A stretch of DNA of 9,259 bases from an uncultured Pseudogracilibacillus sp. Its GTDB lineage: Bacteria > Bacillota > Bacilli > Bacillales > Amphibacillaceae. Positions 1-6,967 of this stretch are shown one piece after another (the first letter of the stretch is position 1; every line of letters begins with the position of its first letter). Under the pieces are notes generated by a model. The model searched no databases. It saw nothing but the letters and a program-made list of their open reading frames with translations, and was not told the DNA's origin. The stretch spans positions 1-9,259 of the forward strand of contig CALGOZ010000145.1 of NCBI GenBank assembly GCA_937960785.1, read 5' to 3'. Made by a program: the position numbers and the translations under genes.

Positions 1-4
1 TAGC

Positions 5-108
5 GCCAATCTTTAAAAAGCTACTCACTAGGTGCTTCCCCTGTGTAAGTTGTAGGGCCAATCCATAAAAAGCTACTCACTAGAGCCTTCCCCTGTGTAT
101 GTTATAGG
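5..108. repeat. Two tandem copies of a 52-bp repeat at the window edge
   Basis: Copy one (5-56) and copy two (57-108) both start GCCAAT, share the block AAAAAGCTACTCACTAG and then CTTCCCCTGTGTA, and end in TAGG. By eye they differ at about 7 of 52 positions, roughly 87% identity, with no gap. No open frame runs through the units: all frames checked meet stops early. Copy one begins at the window edge, so the array may continue to the left. The family of repeat is not recognised. Confidence 0.75.
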
Positions 109-415
109 GTTAAACCCGAAAAAACTTCACGCTGGTTGGTCGCGCTGTATAACTCACAGCCTAATTTTACTAAATTTACCTACTAAGTCCTTTTCGACAA
201 GCTGGATTTATCACAGCTTGTTTTCGATAAACTAAATTAAATAAAAGATTTTCAACTATACATTGTTATATCTAGATAGAACTACAAATCCATTAATTTT
301 CATAAAAAATCCCTTTTATTTGCATATTACTTACTTTACCGTTACTGCCAACCGCTTATCACTGTTCATGAACTGATTTAGAGTCTCGTACTGCAGACAG
401 TCTTATCACCGACTA
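109..415. other. Gene-free stretch downstream of the MscS gene
   Basis: No convincing coding frame is present on either strand. It contains a short GGGTT-A-AACCC inverted repeat at 107-117 that abuts the 52-bp repeats, and the hairpin at 197-221 listed separately. The remainder is AT-rich and looks like ordinary intergenic DNA. No clear hairpin-plus-U-run terminator for the minus-strand MscS gene was found directly after its stop. Confidence 0.5.
197..225 (+). terminator. Possible weak terminator-like hairpin
   Basis: ACAAGCTG (197-204) and CAGCTTGT (214-221) form an 8-bp perfect stem with a 9-nt loop, followed on the plus strand by a run of only four T. The short T-run makes termination uncertain. 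If real it would end a plus-strand transcript that enters from the left of the window. On the minus strand there is no T-run, so it does not look like the terminator of the MscS gene. Confidence 0.3.
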
Positions 416-1486
416 TCATTCTTCACCCTCATCTAACTTTTCTACGTACAATTTTTGAGTTGGGATAGCAATTTGAGCATTTTCCTCTTCTAAAATATCC
501 AAAATCTTTAAATTAACATCTTCACGAATATCTAAATGTTCGCCCCAATCTGTCGTCTTTGTAAAAAAGTAAAGCATCACATCGACGCCATTATCTTGAA
601 ACTCATTCACTTTTACAAAAATCGTCTCTTGATGTACTCCAGGGTGAGAACGAAGTAAGTCTTCAATTTTTCGAGCGACTCGTTCGATTTTTTCTCGAGA
701 AGTTGAATAGGAAAGCCGTAAATCGAAAGAAATCCGTCGTTTACCCATCTTGCTCCAGTTCGTAATCGCCTCGTTCGCTAACGTAGCATTCGGTACGACG
801 ACAAGCGCCTGGTCGAAAGTACGTACCTTCGTACTCCGGAAGGAAATATCCTCAACCGTACCTTCCACACTAGGCGTTTTAATCCAATCATTTAGGGAAA
901 AAGGTTTCTCGGTTACGATGACGACCCCGCCGAATAAATTAGCTAGCGCATCTTTAGCAGCAAGCGAGACAGCTAAACCACCAATCCCTAAACCTGTAAT
1001 CAACCCACCGATATGATAACCAAACTGTTGAAGTACAATACTAAAAGCAATGACAATAATGACAAACTGAATCGCTCGGGACAAAAACGGAATTAAAATT
1101 TCATCGATTTTCACATTTGACTTTTCATTAATAAATAAAAATAAATTTGATGAATTACTCGTCAAGTTCACAAGTCCCCAACTAAACAGAATAACGAAAA
1201 TAGACTTCACCCATTTTAAAATAAGAGGTGTCGTTTGATCGATATAAGGATAATACGAAATTGCCACGTACAAACCAAGAAAAATAAAAAACCATTGTAA
1301 CGGTCGATCAAAAGCGTTGACTAGATTCGGTAAAAACTCACTATCAATACGTCGCCCTAAACGAACGATAAATTTCATAATATATTTCGCAAAAATCCGG
1401 CGAAAAATTAAAAAAGCAAAAAAGATTAACAATGAAGTTAATAGCAAAATTAAATGTTCTCGTGAAAGAAAAATCTCCCAAGTCAT
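416..1486 (-). CDS. MscS-family small-conductance mechanosensitive channel
   Basis: A 356-residue inner-membrane protein that by family would open under membrane tension and release solutes during hypo-osmotic shock. Hydrophobic segments lie at about 12-36, 62-79, 88-110 and 134-156, followed by the pore helix region 159-191 with the Gly/Ala-rich stretch GLGIGGLAVSLAAKDALANL, the hallmark of MscS TM3. The beta domain follows (about 196-247, with FSLNDWI, VEGTVEDISFRSTKVRT and VVVPNATLANEAITNWS), then an alpha/beta C-terminal vestibule domain. It is longer than minimal MscS (about 280 residues) because of extra N-terminal helices, like Bacillus YhdY-type paralogues; that comparison is from memory. 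The ATG at 1486 is preceded by TTAGGGTG with about 7 nt spacing. It is a single gene, divergent from the D-lactate dehydrogenase gene. Confidence 0.93.
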   Translation of the reverse strand: MTWEIFLSREHLILLLTSLLIFFAFLIFRRIFAKYIMKFIVRLGRRIDSEFLPNLVNAFDRPLQWFFIFLGLYVAISYYPYIDQTTPLILKWVKSIFVILFSWGLVNLTSNSSNLFLFINEKSNVKIDEILIPFLSRAIQFVIIVIAFSIVLQQFGYHIGGLITGLGIGGLAVSLAAKDALANLFGGVVIVTEKPFSLNDWIKTPSVEGTVEDISFRSTKVRTFDQALVVVPNATLANEAITNWSKMGKRRISFDLRLSYSTSREKIERVARKIEDLLRSHPGVHQETIFVKVNEFQDNGVDVMLYFFTKTTDWGEHLDIREDVNLKILDILEEENAQIAIPTQKLYVEKLDEGEE

Positions 1487-1514
1487 CTATAACACCCTAA
1501 TTTTTTTTAATATA

Positions 1515-1540
1515 AGTATATCATAAGGTGGGTAGGTACA
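1515..1540 (-). promoter_or_regulatory. Probable extended -10 promoter of the MscS gene
   Basis: On the minus strand an extended -10, TGATATACT (1523-1515), lies about 29 nt before the start codon. A TTGTAC hexamer (1540-1535) sits 15 nt upstream of the TATACT box, which is shorter than the optimal 17; the TG extension could compensate. The predicted transcript would have a leader of about 20 nt that contains the ribosome site. Confidence 0.45.
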
Positions 1541-1593
1541 ACAGTAACCGAAAGAAGAATCCATTGAAAAAAGTAACATATAAAAGATGTTAA

Positions 1594-1608
1594 AATTTTA
1601 AGAAAAAT
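1594..1608. promoter_or_regulatory. CodY-box-like motif ahead of the lactate dehydrogenase gene
   Basis: AATTTTAAGAAAAAT matches the known CodY consensus AATTTTCWGAAAATT at 13 of 15 positions. It lies about 85 nt upstream of the ATG at 1692, in the divergent promoter region. CodY represses many carbon-overflow and nitrogen genes in Bacillaceae when branched-chain amino acids and GTP are plentiful. In AT-rich DNA, matches with two mismatches arise by chance, so this is only suggestive. Confidence 0.25.
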
Positions 1609-1691
1609 ATGTGATTATCTTTTTCAATCGTCTGAAATATATTAAACTTATTGTAGTATATCTATACGTAAAAATTTTAGGAGATGATTAA

Positions 1692-3050
1692 ATGATCGAC
1701 GAACTTATATCGGTCCTCGATCGAAAACGAGTATCGACTAATGAAACAATATTACAACAACATAGTAAAGATGAATCGTATCATCAAAGTGCGCTACCGA
1801 CGGTTGTCGTTTATCCAAAAACTGCAGAAGAAGTAAGTGAAATTGTCACAATCGGTAAAAAATATGAACAACCTATTATAGCCTTCGGTGTCGGTTCTAG
1901 TCTAGAAGGTCACGTTATCCCATATGAAGGAGGCATTACCGTAAATTTCACCTTAATGAATAAAATTGTTGAAGTGCGTCCGGAAGACTTTTTAGTACGG
2001 GTGCAGCCAGGAGTGACAAGAGACCAACTAAATGAAGCATTAAAACAGTACGGACTTTTCTTCTCAGTTGACCCGGGAGCGAATGCAACCCTCGGTGGAA
2101 TGGCAGCGACGAATGCAAGTGGTACGACATCCGTTCGCTATGGAATTATGCGAGATCAAGTACGAAATTTAGAAGTAGTACTACCGGATAGCTCGATTAT
2201 TAAAACGGGAAATGATGCAGCTAAATCGGCTTCTGGTTACCATTTAAATGGTCTGTTCGTCGGCTCGGAAGGAACGCTCGGTTTAATTACAGAATTAACG
2301 TTAAAAGTCCACGGCATACCAGAACAAGTTATTGCAGCCCGCGCCACTTTTCCGACGATTGACGATGCTGTCCAAGCTGTGACACTACTCTTACAAAGTG
2401 GTATTGAAGTAGCCCGCGTCGAACTTGTCGATGAGCAGTCAATCGTACAAGTGAATAAAGCCCGTGAAACCAATTATACCGTCGCTCCGACACTGTTTTT
2501 AGAATTGCACGGAAATGAAGCAGGATTAAATGAATCCGTCGAATTTATGAAATCACTTTTAGAAGAGAAAAATGTAACCACCATTGAATACGACGAAGAT
2601 ACTGAAGCTCGGAATCGGCTTTGGGAAGCTCGTCATTACGTCGCCTATGCCTATACGAGTGCCTATCCCGGGAAAAAATTAATGGTAACAGATGTATGCG
2701 TACCGTTTAGCAAACTGGCTAATGCCGTAATCGATGCTCGAAACGAACTCGAGAGGCTCGGTCTTGATGGTGGTATCGTCGGTCATGTCGGAGATGGTAA
2801 TTACCATGTCTTATTGATGATTGATGTTGGTGATCCGGATGAAGTAAATAAGGCGAACGACTTTAACGAAAAAATCGTCCAATACGCCCTTGAATGCGGG
2901 GGGACTTGTACAGGAGAGCACGGCGTCGGCATAGGTAAATTAAAATACCAAGAACGAGAACATGGAGAAGCGTATCAATTAATGCGAGCGATTAAACATG
3001 CCCTCGACCCTGATAACTTATTTAATCCGGGGAAAATGATTGATGCATAA
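1692..3050 (+). CDS. FAD-linked D-lactate dehydrogenase (LDHD/GlcD family)
   Basis: This 452-residue flavoprotein would oxidise D-lactate (or a related D-2-hydroxy acid such as glycolate) to the 2-keto acid and pass electrons to the respiratory chain. The VAO/PCMH-type FAD-binding domain spans about 36-205, with GVGSSLEGHVIP (66-77), VDPGANATLGGMAATNASG (126-144) and GLFVGSEGTLGLIT (187-200). The C-terminal oxidase domain has GHVGDGNYH (364-372), GTCTGEHGVGIGK (404-416) and DPDNLFNPGK (439-448). The motif series closely resembles mitochondrial LDHD as I recall it, which favours lactate over glycolate; glcD-type annotation is the alternative. There is no signal peptide or membrane segment, and no GlcE/GlcF-like partner follows, so it appears to act as a single subunit. 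AGGAG (1679-1683) stands 8 nt before the ATG. The gene is monocistronic, ending before the 3101 terminator. Confidence 0.9.
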   Translation: MIDELISVLDRKRVSTNETILQQHSKDESYHQSALPTVVVYPKTAEEVSEIVTIGKKYEQPIIAFGVGSSLEGHVIPYEGGITVNFTLMNKIVEVRPEDFLVRVQPGVTRDQLNEALKQYGLFFSVDPGANATLGGMAATNASGTTSVRYGIMRDQVRNLEVVLPDSSIIKTGNDAAKSASGYHLNGLFVGSEGTLGLITELTLKVHGIPEQVIAARATFPTIDDAVQAVTLLLQSGIEVARVELVDEQSIVQVNKARETNYTVAPTLFLELHGNEAGLNESVEFMKSLLEEKNVTTIEYDEDTEARNRLWEARHYVAYAYTSAYPGKKLMVTDVCVPFSKLANAVIDARNELERLGLDGGIVGHVGDGNYHVLLMIDVGDPDEVNKANDFNEKIVQYALECGGTCTGEHGVGIGKLKYQEREHGEAYQLMRAIKHALDPDNLFNPGKMIDA

Positions 3051-3100
3051 ATTGAAATAAACATAACTAGCAAAAGTAAATAAAATATTAACGTACAAAT

Positions 3101-3134
3101 AAAAGTAGCGTTCATAAAGAGGACGCTACTTTTT
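3101..3134. terminator. Bidirectional Rho-independent terminator
   Basis: AAAAGTAGCGTTC (3101-3113) pairs with GGACGCTACTTTT (3121-3133) around a 7-nt loop, with one G-T wobble, and is followed by T on the plus strand. The leading AAAA gives a T-run on the minus strand as well (TTTTATTT). It sits 50 nt after the lactate dehydrogenase stop and about 105 nt past the stop of the convergent 81-residue gene, so it can serve both. Confidence 0.85.
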
Positions 3135-3238
3135 CCATACCGTATATTGTAAAAGAGAAGGACTAAGTTTTATTTCATGAGCACAGATTTCTACCTCGAA
3201 ATATAAAAGGTGAAAATTTTGCAAGTAATTATTGGTTA

Positions 3239-3484
3239 TTAATGAACGTGAACTTCAACTTCCAACGTCTCCATCTGAGCCATATATAAGTCGTCGTACT
3301 TATTTTCTGTTAAATAATTAATCTCTTCTTCAGATGCATCAGGATTTTCATCGATTACTTCTTGTTCTAAATCTTGCGCAATACGATCCCGGAGCAATAC
3401 TTGTCGAATGTATTCATCAATTTTTTGCTTGTAAGTATCTTCGCCAAACTCTTCAATTAAAGATGTAGCCTCTTTACTTTTCAA
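3239..3484 (-). CDS. Small acidic protein of unknown function, in operon with TSUP permease
   Basis: An 81-residue protein I do not recognise. It is rich in Glu/Asp, mostly predictable helix, and ends in the odd tail LEVEVHVH. No signal peptide, membrane segment or metal-binding cysteines are seen. No ATG is available near the N-terminus: the only other methionines are at about 68 and 71, so translation most likely starts at TTG (3484). TTAGG (3499-3495) supplies a weak ribosome site about 10 nt ahead. The upstream permease stop codon ends at 3500, leaving a 15-nt gap, so the two genes are almost surely co-transcribed and possibly translationally coupled. The linkage suggests a role connected with the permease, but that is inference only. 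Confidence 0.65.
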   Translation of the reverse strand: MKSKEATSLIEEFGEDTYKQKIDEYIRQVLLRDRIAQDLEQEVIDENPDASEEEINYLTENKYDDLYMAQMETLEVEVHVH

Positions 3485-3499
3485 AAAAATGAAACCTAA

Positions 3500-4291
3500 C
3501 TAACTAGCAAACAATTCACTCCAAATCTTAATTGAACTTGCTAAAATTAAAAGGATCAAGATCCATTCCAACGCTTTTGTATTCATACGCTTACTTGTTG
3601 CTACCCCTAAAGGTGCACCAATTATACTTGCAATAATCATCACGATTGCCGGAAGGAACAAGACTTGTCCAGTGGCGACTTTACCGACTGCTGTACCGAT
3701 TGAACTAATAAAGGTAATCGCAAGGGAAGAAGCAATCGTTATTCGGGTTGGAATCTTTAAGACTACGAGCATAATCGGCACTAAAATAAACGCCCCTCCA
3801 GCACCGACGATTCCTGCAGCAATACCAACGCTTAAGGCTAGACTAATCGCAAGTGTCTTCGAAAAGGTAACTTCAGTAGCCTTGACAGGCGACCCTTTCG
3901 TTGGATTAGGTATAATCATTAATACAACTGCAATCGTCGCAAGGCCTGCATAGACGATATTAATTATTTGTTCTGGCAAAAAGTTAGACGTAAAACTACC
4001 GACCAAACCACCGATTAAGACACTTGTACCCATATAGATAATTAGTTCTTTATGCAAATATTTATCCTTTCTATAGGCCCAGACCCCACTAAGAGAAGCA
4101 AATAACACTTGTACCGCATTAAGCCCCGATACTTCATGCGCTGTAAGAGCTGTTAGACCGAGTAGAGGAGGAATATATAATAACATAGGATATTTAATAA
4201 TCGACCCACCAATTCCAACCATCCCCGAGACAAAGGAGCCGATAAATCCAATTAAAAAAAGCGTAACGAAAAATAGTAATTCTATACTCAT
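3500..4291 (-). CDS. TauE/SafE (TSUP) family permease
   Basis: A 263-residue polytopic membrane protein of the sulfite/organosulfonate exporter superfamily. About eight hydrophobic segments are arranged as two related halves, and the family signature appears twice: GMVGIGGSIIKYP (23-35) and GIVGAGGAFILVP (160-172). Family members move sulfite, sulfoacetate, thiosulfate or other anions; some have unrelated or unknown substrates, so the transported compound cannot be assigned. The length is normal for the family. The start is the ATG at 4291, with AGGAAGG about 10 nt upstream. No sulfur-metabolism enzymes adjoin it; the only operon partner is the 81-residue protein downstream. The upstream terminator at 4383-4415 separates it from the BCCT operon, so it probably has its own promoter within 4292-4380, but no clear -35/-10 pair was seen there. 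Confidence 0.9.
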   Translation of the reverse strand: MSIELLFFVTLFLIGFIGSFVSGMVGIGGSIIKYPMLLYIPPLLGLTALTAHEVSGLNAVQVLFASLSGVWAYRKDKYLHKELIIYMGTSVLIGGLVGSFTSNFLPEQIINIVYAGLATIAVVLMIIPNPTKGSPVKATEVTFSKTLAISLALSVGIAAGIVGAGGAFILVPIMLVVLKIPTRITIASSLAITFISSIGTAVGKVATGQVLFLPAIVMIIASIIGAPLGVATSKRMNTKALEWILILLILASSIKIWSELFAS

Positions 4292-4382
4292 GCTGCCCCA
4301 ACCTTCCTATGCAAGCCCTATGATGAAACAATATATAACTCCATTGTAAACGAAAATACTTATAAACCCTATTTATTTATAT

Positions 4383-4415
4383 AAAAAAAGTAGCCGTCGA
4401 TTTAGACAGCTACTT
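4383..4415 (-). terminator. Rho-independent terminator of the BCCT operon
   Basis: On the minus strand AAGTAGC (4415-4409) pairs with GCTACTT (4394-4388). The stem is extended by a further 3 bp after one mismatch, around a 6-nt loop, and is followed by an uninterrupted T-run formed by the A-run 4383-4389. It lies 15 nt past the stop codon of the 4430-5086 gene. Confidence 0.85.
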
Positions 4416-4429
4416 CTTAAACGTATTAT

Positions 4430-5086
4430 TTACGACAACGAGTCAAGCACACGACTCCAATTTTCCGAATGAATTAATTCCGGTACCTCAATCGTCGTTC
4501 CATCACCTAAATAAACCGTTTGCCCCTCGATTCCGACGACCATCACTTGAAGTAAAGGTTCTGAATCGTTCTTTTGATAAATATCACCGATTTTCGGAAG
4601 GGGAGGTTGCGCTGCATTGACATCTTTTTGCTTCTCTTCGTCATCGCGCAGTGAAGGATCTTGCCAGTCAATTTTTCTAGCACCTTCAGAAAACTCCGGT
4701 ACCATCGTCCAATATTCATTATGCTTGATTCCGTTCATCTTATTACTAATAACTCCACCATTTTCAACGGTTGTGACAATTTCAATCGCATGTAAGTAAT
4801 GACGATCGAGTGAATCCGGCCGAGGATTAATAACTAAAATATAATCCCCAACTTTCGCCCGTACATTTTTGTCTAACGTATAACGCTGACCATTATAAAT
4901 AAAACTGTCCAAATGTTTCGGTCGGTATAACGTAATATCCCGCGCTGTAACCATTTCTTGATGTAGATCAGAAAGTCGAATTAAATGAATCGACTGTTTG
5001 AAAAATGGTTTCACCGCATACACTTTGTGCAATTTGTTGTTGTAGTAAACGAACTGACCTTTACGCACATTCATTAAACGCATCAT
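4430..5086 (-). CDS. Uncharacterised protein co-transcribed with the BCCT transporter
   Basis: A soluble protein of about 218 residues that I cannot assign to a named family. It has no signal peptide or membrane segment. The sequence suggests several small beta-barrel-like modules: an N-terminal part beginning VRKGQFVYYNNKLHKVYAV, a middle part around AKVGDYILVINP, and a C-terminal part beginning PKIGDIYQ and continuing through VMVVGIEGQTVYLGDGTTIEV. A charged, proline-containing linker separates the last from the rest. Two starts are possible: GTG at 5095, or ATG at 5086 with an adjoining ATG at 5083. The GGGGTGAT element at 5098-5091 overlaps the GTG and is placed correctly for the ATG at 5086, which I therefore prefer. 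The BCCT stop is only 8 to 17 nt upstream, so the pair is an operon. A role in transporter regulation is possible but unsupported. Confidence 0.8.
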   Translation of the reverse strand: MMRLMNVRKGQFVYYNNKLHKVYAVKPFFKQSIHLIRLSDLHQEMVTARDITLYRPKHLDSFIYNGQRYTLDKNVRAKVGDYILVINPRPDSLDRHYLHAIEIVTTVENGGVISNKMNGIKHNEYWTMVPEFSEGARKIDWQDPSLRDDEEKQKDVNAAQPPLPKIGDIYQKNDSEPLLQVMVVGIEGQTVYLGDGTTIEVPELIHSENWSRVLDSLS

Positions 5087-5103
5087 AGGAATCACCCCAT
5101 CAC

Positions 5104-6657
5104 TTAATTTCGAACTCGCTTCGAACGAGACCGATTCATGAGTCGATATTCTTGTTCAAGCGCTCGATGAATCGATACCATCATAAGCGACAAAATAATT
5201 GCGAAAGGAAATGCCGATACAATCGAAGCTGTCTGTAATGCATTTAAACCACCGGACCAGAGAAGAACCGTCGCTGCTCCCGCCTGGATGAACCCCCATG
5301 TTAATTTTACACGAAGTGGAGGATTTAACCTACCGTTTGTAGTTTGCATACCGACAACGAACGTCGCCGAGTCCGCTGACGTAATAAAGAAGGTACTAAT
5401 TAACACAATCGAAAGCACAATCGCAATCGTACTAAGTGGCAACTCATTCAACGTCGCAAATAATGCAATTTCCGTATTGGCACCTTCATCCATCGCTTGC
5501 CAAATACCAACATCTTTAAACATTTCAAAAAAGATCCCCGCACCACCGAAGACGGAAAACCACACAGCCGAAAACGCCGTCGGCACCGCAAGTACTCCGA
5601 TAATAAACTGACGAATCGTTCGTCCACGAGAAATCCGGGCAATAAACGTCCCGACAAACGGTGACCAAGCAATCCACCAAGCCCAATAGAAAATAGTCCA
5701 ACCTTGAATCCAAGCCTCGTTATCCTCATTGAACGGTGACATACGGAAGCTCATCTGTGGTAAAAACTCTAAATAATTACCAACTGTCGTCGTAAATAAA
5801 TTTAATAAAAATGTCGTCGGACCTGTAAAAAGGACGAACAACATGAGTAAAATCGCTACAAGAACGTTCGCATTACTTAACCATTTAATACCGCGTCCAA
5901 TTCCAGATAATGCCGATAACGTAAATAAAATCGTAACTCCCGCAATAATCATTAATTGCGTGCTAAAGGTGTTCGGAATATTCTCATTTAAATATGATAA
6001 ACCACCATTAATTTGAATTGCTCCAAGACCGAGCGATGTCGCCACACCGAACACCGTCGCAAACACAGCGATAATATCGATTGTCTTGCCAATCGGGCCG
6101 TAAATCCTCTCTCCAATCAAAGGCTCAAAAGTCGAACTAATAAGCCCACGGGAACCTTTACGGAATTGGAAAAAGGCCAACGACAACGCAATTAAAGCAT
6201 AGATACCCCACGGGTGTAATCCCCAGTGGAAAAAGGTAAACCGCATTGCCTGCATCGCAGCTTCTGTAGTTTCCCCCTCACCAGTCGGGGGTACAAAGTA
6301 ATGAGAAACCGGCTCAGCAACACCCCAAAAAACGAGCCCAATTCCCATACCAGCACTAAAGAGCATCGCAATCCAACTAATCGTATGGTACTCCGGCTCA
6401 TCATCATCTTGCCCTAATTTAATATGGCCAAATTTCGAAAAAGCTAAATAAATCACGAATATTAAAATTGCACTTGCAGAAATTAAATAAAACCAACCAA
6501 ATTTCTCTTGTAAAAACCCTTGTATATTAGAGGATACAGATTCTAGATTATCTGGAGTTACCGCACCCCAAATAATAAAAATTGTAATTAACGCTAACGA
6601 AATTAAAAATACAGGTGTTAATTTTTGAAAGGAAAATAGTGATTTTAATTTCTTCAT
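5104..6657 (-). CDS. BCCT-family betaine/choline/carnitine transporter (OpuD-like)
   Basis: A 517-residue secondary transporter, probably importing glycine betaine or a related compatible solute with sodium ions across the cytoplasmic membrane. About twelve membrane segments are visible. Family markers include GMGIGLVFWGVAEPVSHY (103-120), whose GMGIG form is the one seen in sodium-coupled betaine carriers such as BetP; HWGLHPW (144-150); and the substrate-site aromatic cluster WAWWIAWSPF (325-334, with W325, W327, W328 and W331) followed by ARISRGRTIR (340-349). The length matches Bacillus OpuD (about 512). The C-terminal tail is short and basic (HRALEQEYRLMNRSRSKRVRN), without the long osmosensing extension of corynebacterial BetP. 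The ATG at 6657 is preceded by AGGAGAGG (6676-6669) at 11 nt. It is the first gene of an operon with the 4430-5086 gene. Choline or carnitine remain possible substrates. Confidence 0.93.
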   Translation of the reverse strand: MKKLKSLFSFQKLTPVFLISLALITIFIIWGAVTPDNLESVSSNIQGFLQEKFGWFYLISASAILIFVIYLAFSKFGHIKLGQDDDEPEYHTISWIAMLFSAGMGIGLVFWGVAEPVSHYFVPPTGEGETTEAAMQAMRFTFFHWGLHPWGIYALIALSLAFFQFRKGSRGLISSTFEPLIGERIYGPIGKTIDIIAVFATVFGVATSLGLGAIQINGGLSYLNENIPNTFSTQLMIIAGVTILFTLSALSGIGRGIKWLSNANVLVAILLMLFVLFTGPTTFLLNLFTTTVGNYLEFLPQMSFRMSPFNEDNEAWIQGWTIFYWAWWIAWSPFVGTFIARISRGRTIRQFIIGVLAVPTAFSAVWFSVFGGAGIFFEMFKDVGIWQAMDEGANTEIALFATLNELPLSTIAIVLSIVLISTFFITSADSATFVVGMQTTNGRLNPPLRVKLTWGFIQAGAATVLLWSGGLNALQTASIVSAFPFAIILSLMMVSIHRALEQEYRLMNRSRSKRVRN

Positions 6658-6690
6658 TATTATAAATACCTCTCCTAATGTTACAAAACG

Positions 6691-6714
6691 AGTTGATTTA
6701 ATAGGTAATCAACT
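6691..6714. promoter_or_regulatory. Inverted repeat in the BCCT leader, possible operator
   Basis: AGTTGATT (6691-6698) and AATCAACT (6707-6714) are perfect 8-bp inverted arms with an 8-nt spacer. The element starts 14 nt upstream of the AGGAGAGG ribosome site of the BCCT gene and downstream of the likely promoter. Its size and symmetry suit a dimeric repressor; betaine uptake genes in Bacillus are known to be controlled by MarR-like GbsR and OpcR, but no match to their sites is claimed. It could instead fold in the mRNA. Confidence 0.5.
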
Positions 6715-6771
6715 TGATTCATTTATAAAATACATTATATTTTTTCCGTTTTTCTCCACTTTATTCATCGA

Positions 6772-6800
6772 CTTACAGTAGCATATCGTGATTTTGTCAA
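6772..6800 (-). promoter_or_regulatory. Candidate promoter of the BCCT operon
   Basis: A perfect TTGACA (-35) reads on the minus strand at 6800-6795, followed after 17 nt by TGTAAG (6777-6772), a poor -10 lacking the key A and final T. A perfect TATAAT lies further down at 6739-6734 but has no good -35. The true start point is therefore uncertain; either would leave the inverted repeat at 6691-6714 inside the leader. Confidence 0.4.
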
Positions 6801-6967
6801 TATATAACGTATAAATTTCCCCCTAACGTTACTTTATTGTTAGTAAATTCTAGTTGTATACGTCATTTGAAATTAAAACAATCAAAGAAACATTGTAAAG
6901 AAGTGCAATAGAAGAGTCAAGGAAAGGGCGTTTGTGCTAGATTTGTAGAAACGTTTAAGTCTATAAG

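Larger units (their letters stand above)
6658..6967. other. 310-nt regulatory region upstream of the BCCT operon
   Basis: No coding frame is supported here. The part nearest the BCCT gene holds its ribosome site, the inverted repeat at 6691-6714 and candidate promoter elements. Two TAACGT copies (6805-6810 and 6824-6829) lie upstream of the TTGACA box. The part from about 6840 to 6967 follows the stop of the small gene at 6968-7216; no convincing terminator with a U-run was found for that gene. Confidence 0.5.

Noticed and set aside
750..1016. Plus-strand open frame of 88 codons inside the MscS gene
   Set aside because: Fully antisense to conserved MscS pore and beta-domain codons, so it is a shadow frame.
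3672..3953. Plus-strand open frame of 93 codons across the TSUP permease
   Set aside because: Antisense to the permease, low-complexity Ala/Ile/Thr/Pro composition that mirrors the membrane segments on the other strand, with no ribosome site noted.
5288..5611. Open frame of 107 codons on the plus strand inside the BCCT gene
   Set aside because: It lies wholly antisense to a strongly supported transporter gene, its product shows no family motifs, and it looks like a by-product of the codon use of the real gene.
6805..6831. Repeated TAACGT elements upstream of the BCCT promoter
   Set aside because: Only two 6-bp copies 19 bp apart in AT-rich DNA, too short to separate from chance; noted only as part of the region description.
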